From the NCBI GenBank assembly GCA_963619935.1, contig CAVEYA010000025.1, positions 1 to 13,143 of the forward strand: a DNA stretch of 13,143 nucleotides, written 5' to 3'. Shown piece by piece: positions 12,514 to 13,143 of this stretch; position 1 is the first letter of the stretch; each line of letters starts with the position of its first letter. A program made the position numbers and the translations under genes. This stretch comes from RUG13091 sp963619935 (GTDB lineage Bacteria > Bacillota_I > Bacilli_A > RFN20 > CAG-826). The notes under the pieces were generated by a model, which saw nothing but the letters and a program-made list of their open reading frames with translations, searched no databases and had not been told where the DNA came from.

Positions 12514-13143
12514 TAAATAGATTTAATTAACTGATTAATCTTTAAAAATTGCTCTGGTTTAATTTGCTCAGGTCTTAGATTTGGCATAATGTTTAATTCA
12601 TTCAAAACCTTTGTTGCCTTTTCTTTATTATTCATATAACTAGACAAATTGTTATAGATTGTTTTACGTCGATTGAGGAATAATTTTCTACTCAATTCAT
12701 AAGTTTCTAGAGCGGTTTTTCGATCAATTTCCCCGTCAAAAGTAATCTCAAACACTAAAGAACCGCATTTTGGCACTGGATAAAAACATCCAGCTTTAAC
12801 AGAGAATAATTTTTTAGATGAACCAAGTAAATGCACCAATATGGAAACAGGACCATATTCTTTACCTTCTAAATCAAAAAAACGATTAAACGCTTCTTGT
12901 TGGCACATTAATACCATTTTAGTTGCGTGAACGGCATTTTTTAATAAATAAGTGACTAATTCGGTTGTAATGTTGTAGGGTAGATTTCCAATAATTTTTG
13001 TATAGTGAGAGACATCAACTTTTCGAATGTCATTTAAAATAAAATTGATATTCGTTTTCTGATAAATGACTTTTAAAAAATCAATCATTCGAGAATCAAT
13101 GTCGACAATTGTTTTTTGATTATTGTCATATAAGGAGAGAAAA
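12513..13143 (-). CDS. rsmA: 16S rRNA dimethyladenosine transferase, 3' part (5' end outside window)
   Basis: RsmA (KsgA) uses S-adenosylmethionine to dimethylate two adjacent adenines in the helix-45 loop of 16S rRNA. The reading frame is open to the right edge; the Met at 13088 is internal, because the residues before it (TIVDIDSRMIDFL) match the family's acidic SAM-binding strand. Further marks are DIRKVDV, the catalytic-site motif GNLPYNIT (about 12966-12989), a C-terminal domain with FYPVPKCGSLVFEI, and FLNRRKTIYNNL. The glycine-rich SAM loop lies beyond the window. TAG ends the gene at 12513, and 73 bases with a palindrome separate it from ispE, so it is probably upstream in the same operon, though ispE may have an extra promoter. 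Confidence 0.95.
   Translation of the reverse strand, partial: FLSLYDNNQKTIVDIDSRMIDFLKVIYQKTNINFILNDIRKVDVSHYTKIIGNLPYNITTELVTYLLKNAVHATKMVLMCQQEAFNRFFDLEGKEYGPVSILVHLLGSSKKLFSVKAGCFYPVPKCGSLVFEITFDGEIDRKTALETYELSRKLFLNRRKTIYNNLSSYMNNKEKATKVLNELNIMPNLRPEQIKPEQFLKINQLIKSI

Overview
The window is AT-rich, bacterial and densely coded, with AGGAGG-type Shine-Dalgarno (SD) sites and U-tract terminators. The order rsmA-ispE-glmU matches the ksgA/ispE/glmU neighbourhood of Bacillota (B. subtilis has the same genes with others in between). PPDK, a DegV protein and a ROK kinase also fit a low-GC, probably anaerobic, streamlined member of the Bacilli/Erysipelotrichia-like lineages. Conserved tryptophans are read from TGG, and TGA ends glmU, so nothing points to the Mycoplasma code. 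The species cannot be named from this sequence.

Layout. (1) 1-544 (-): 5' part of a RimK-type ATP-grasp ligase, cut by the window edge and holding a 10-N gap. (2) 648-1544 (-): a single DegV-family fatty-acid-binding gene with its own terminator; several carboxylate-binding positions look altered. (3) 1658-4556 (-): a compact operon of an FGGY sugar kinase, a stand-alone ATP-grasp enzyme and an overlapping 46-codon ORF that I read directly from the sequence. This combination is the best candidate here for an undescribed pathway. (4) 4557-4704: a divergent control region with overlapping promoters, an inverted repeat and two mutually exclusive hairpins. (5) 4705-7344 (+): ppdK, the only + strand gene, with an excellent terminator. 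(6) 7411-13143 (-): one probable operon rsmA > ispE > glmU > 85-aa repeat protein > ROK glucokinase > Nudix hydrolase > NDP-sugar-type nucleotidyltransferase, closed by its own terminator.

How the genes fit together. PPDK interconverts pyruvate and PEP, and the ROK kinase probably phosphorylates glucose. GlmU makes UDP-GlcNAc for the wall, IspE serves the MEP isoprenoid pathway (undecaprenyl carrier), and the nucleotidyltransferase probably activates a sugar phosphate. The Nudix enzyme probably clears ADP-ribose or related nucleotide sugars, and RsmA finishes the small ribosomal subunit. The long operon therefore couples ribosome maturation with envelope-precursor supply. No stretch longer than 300 bases lacks a gene. 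I saw no tRNA, rRNA, CRISPR, IS element or phage gene.
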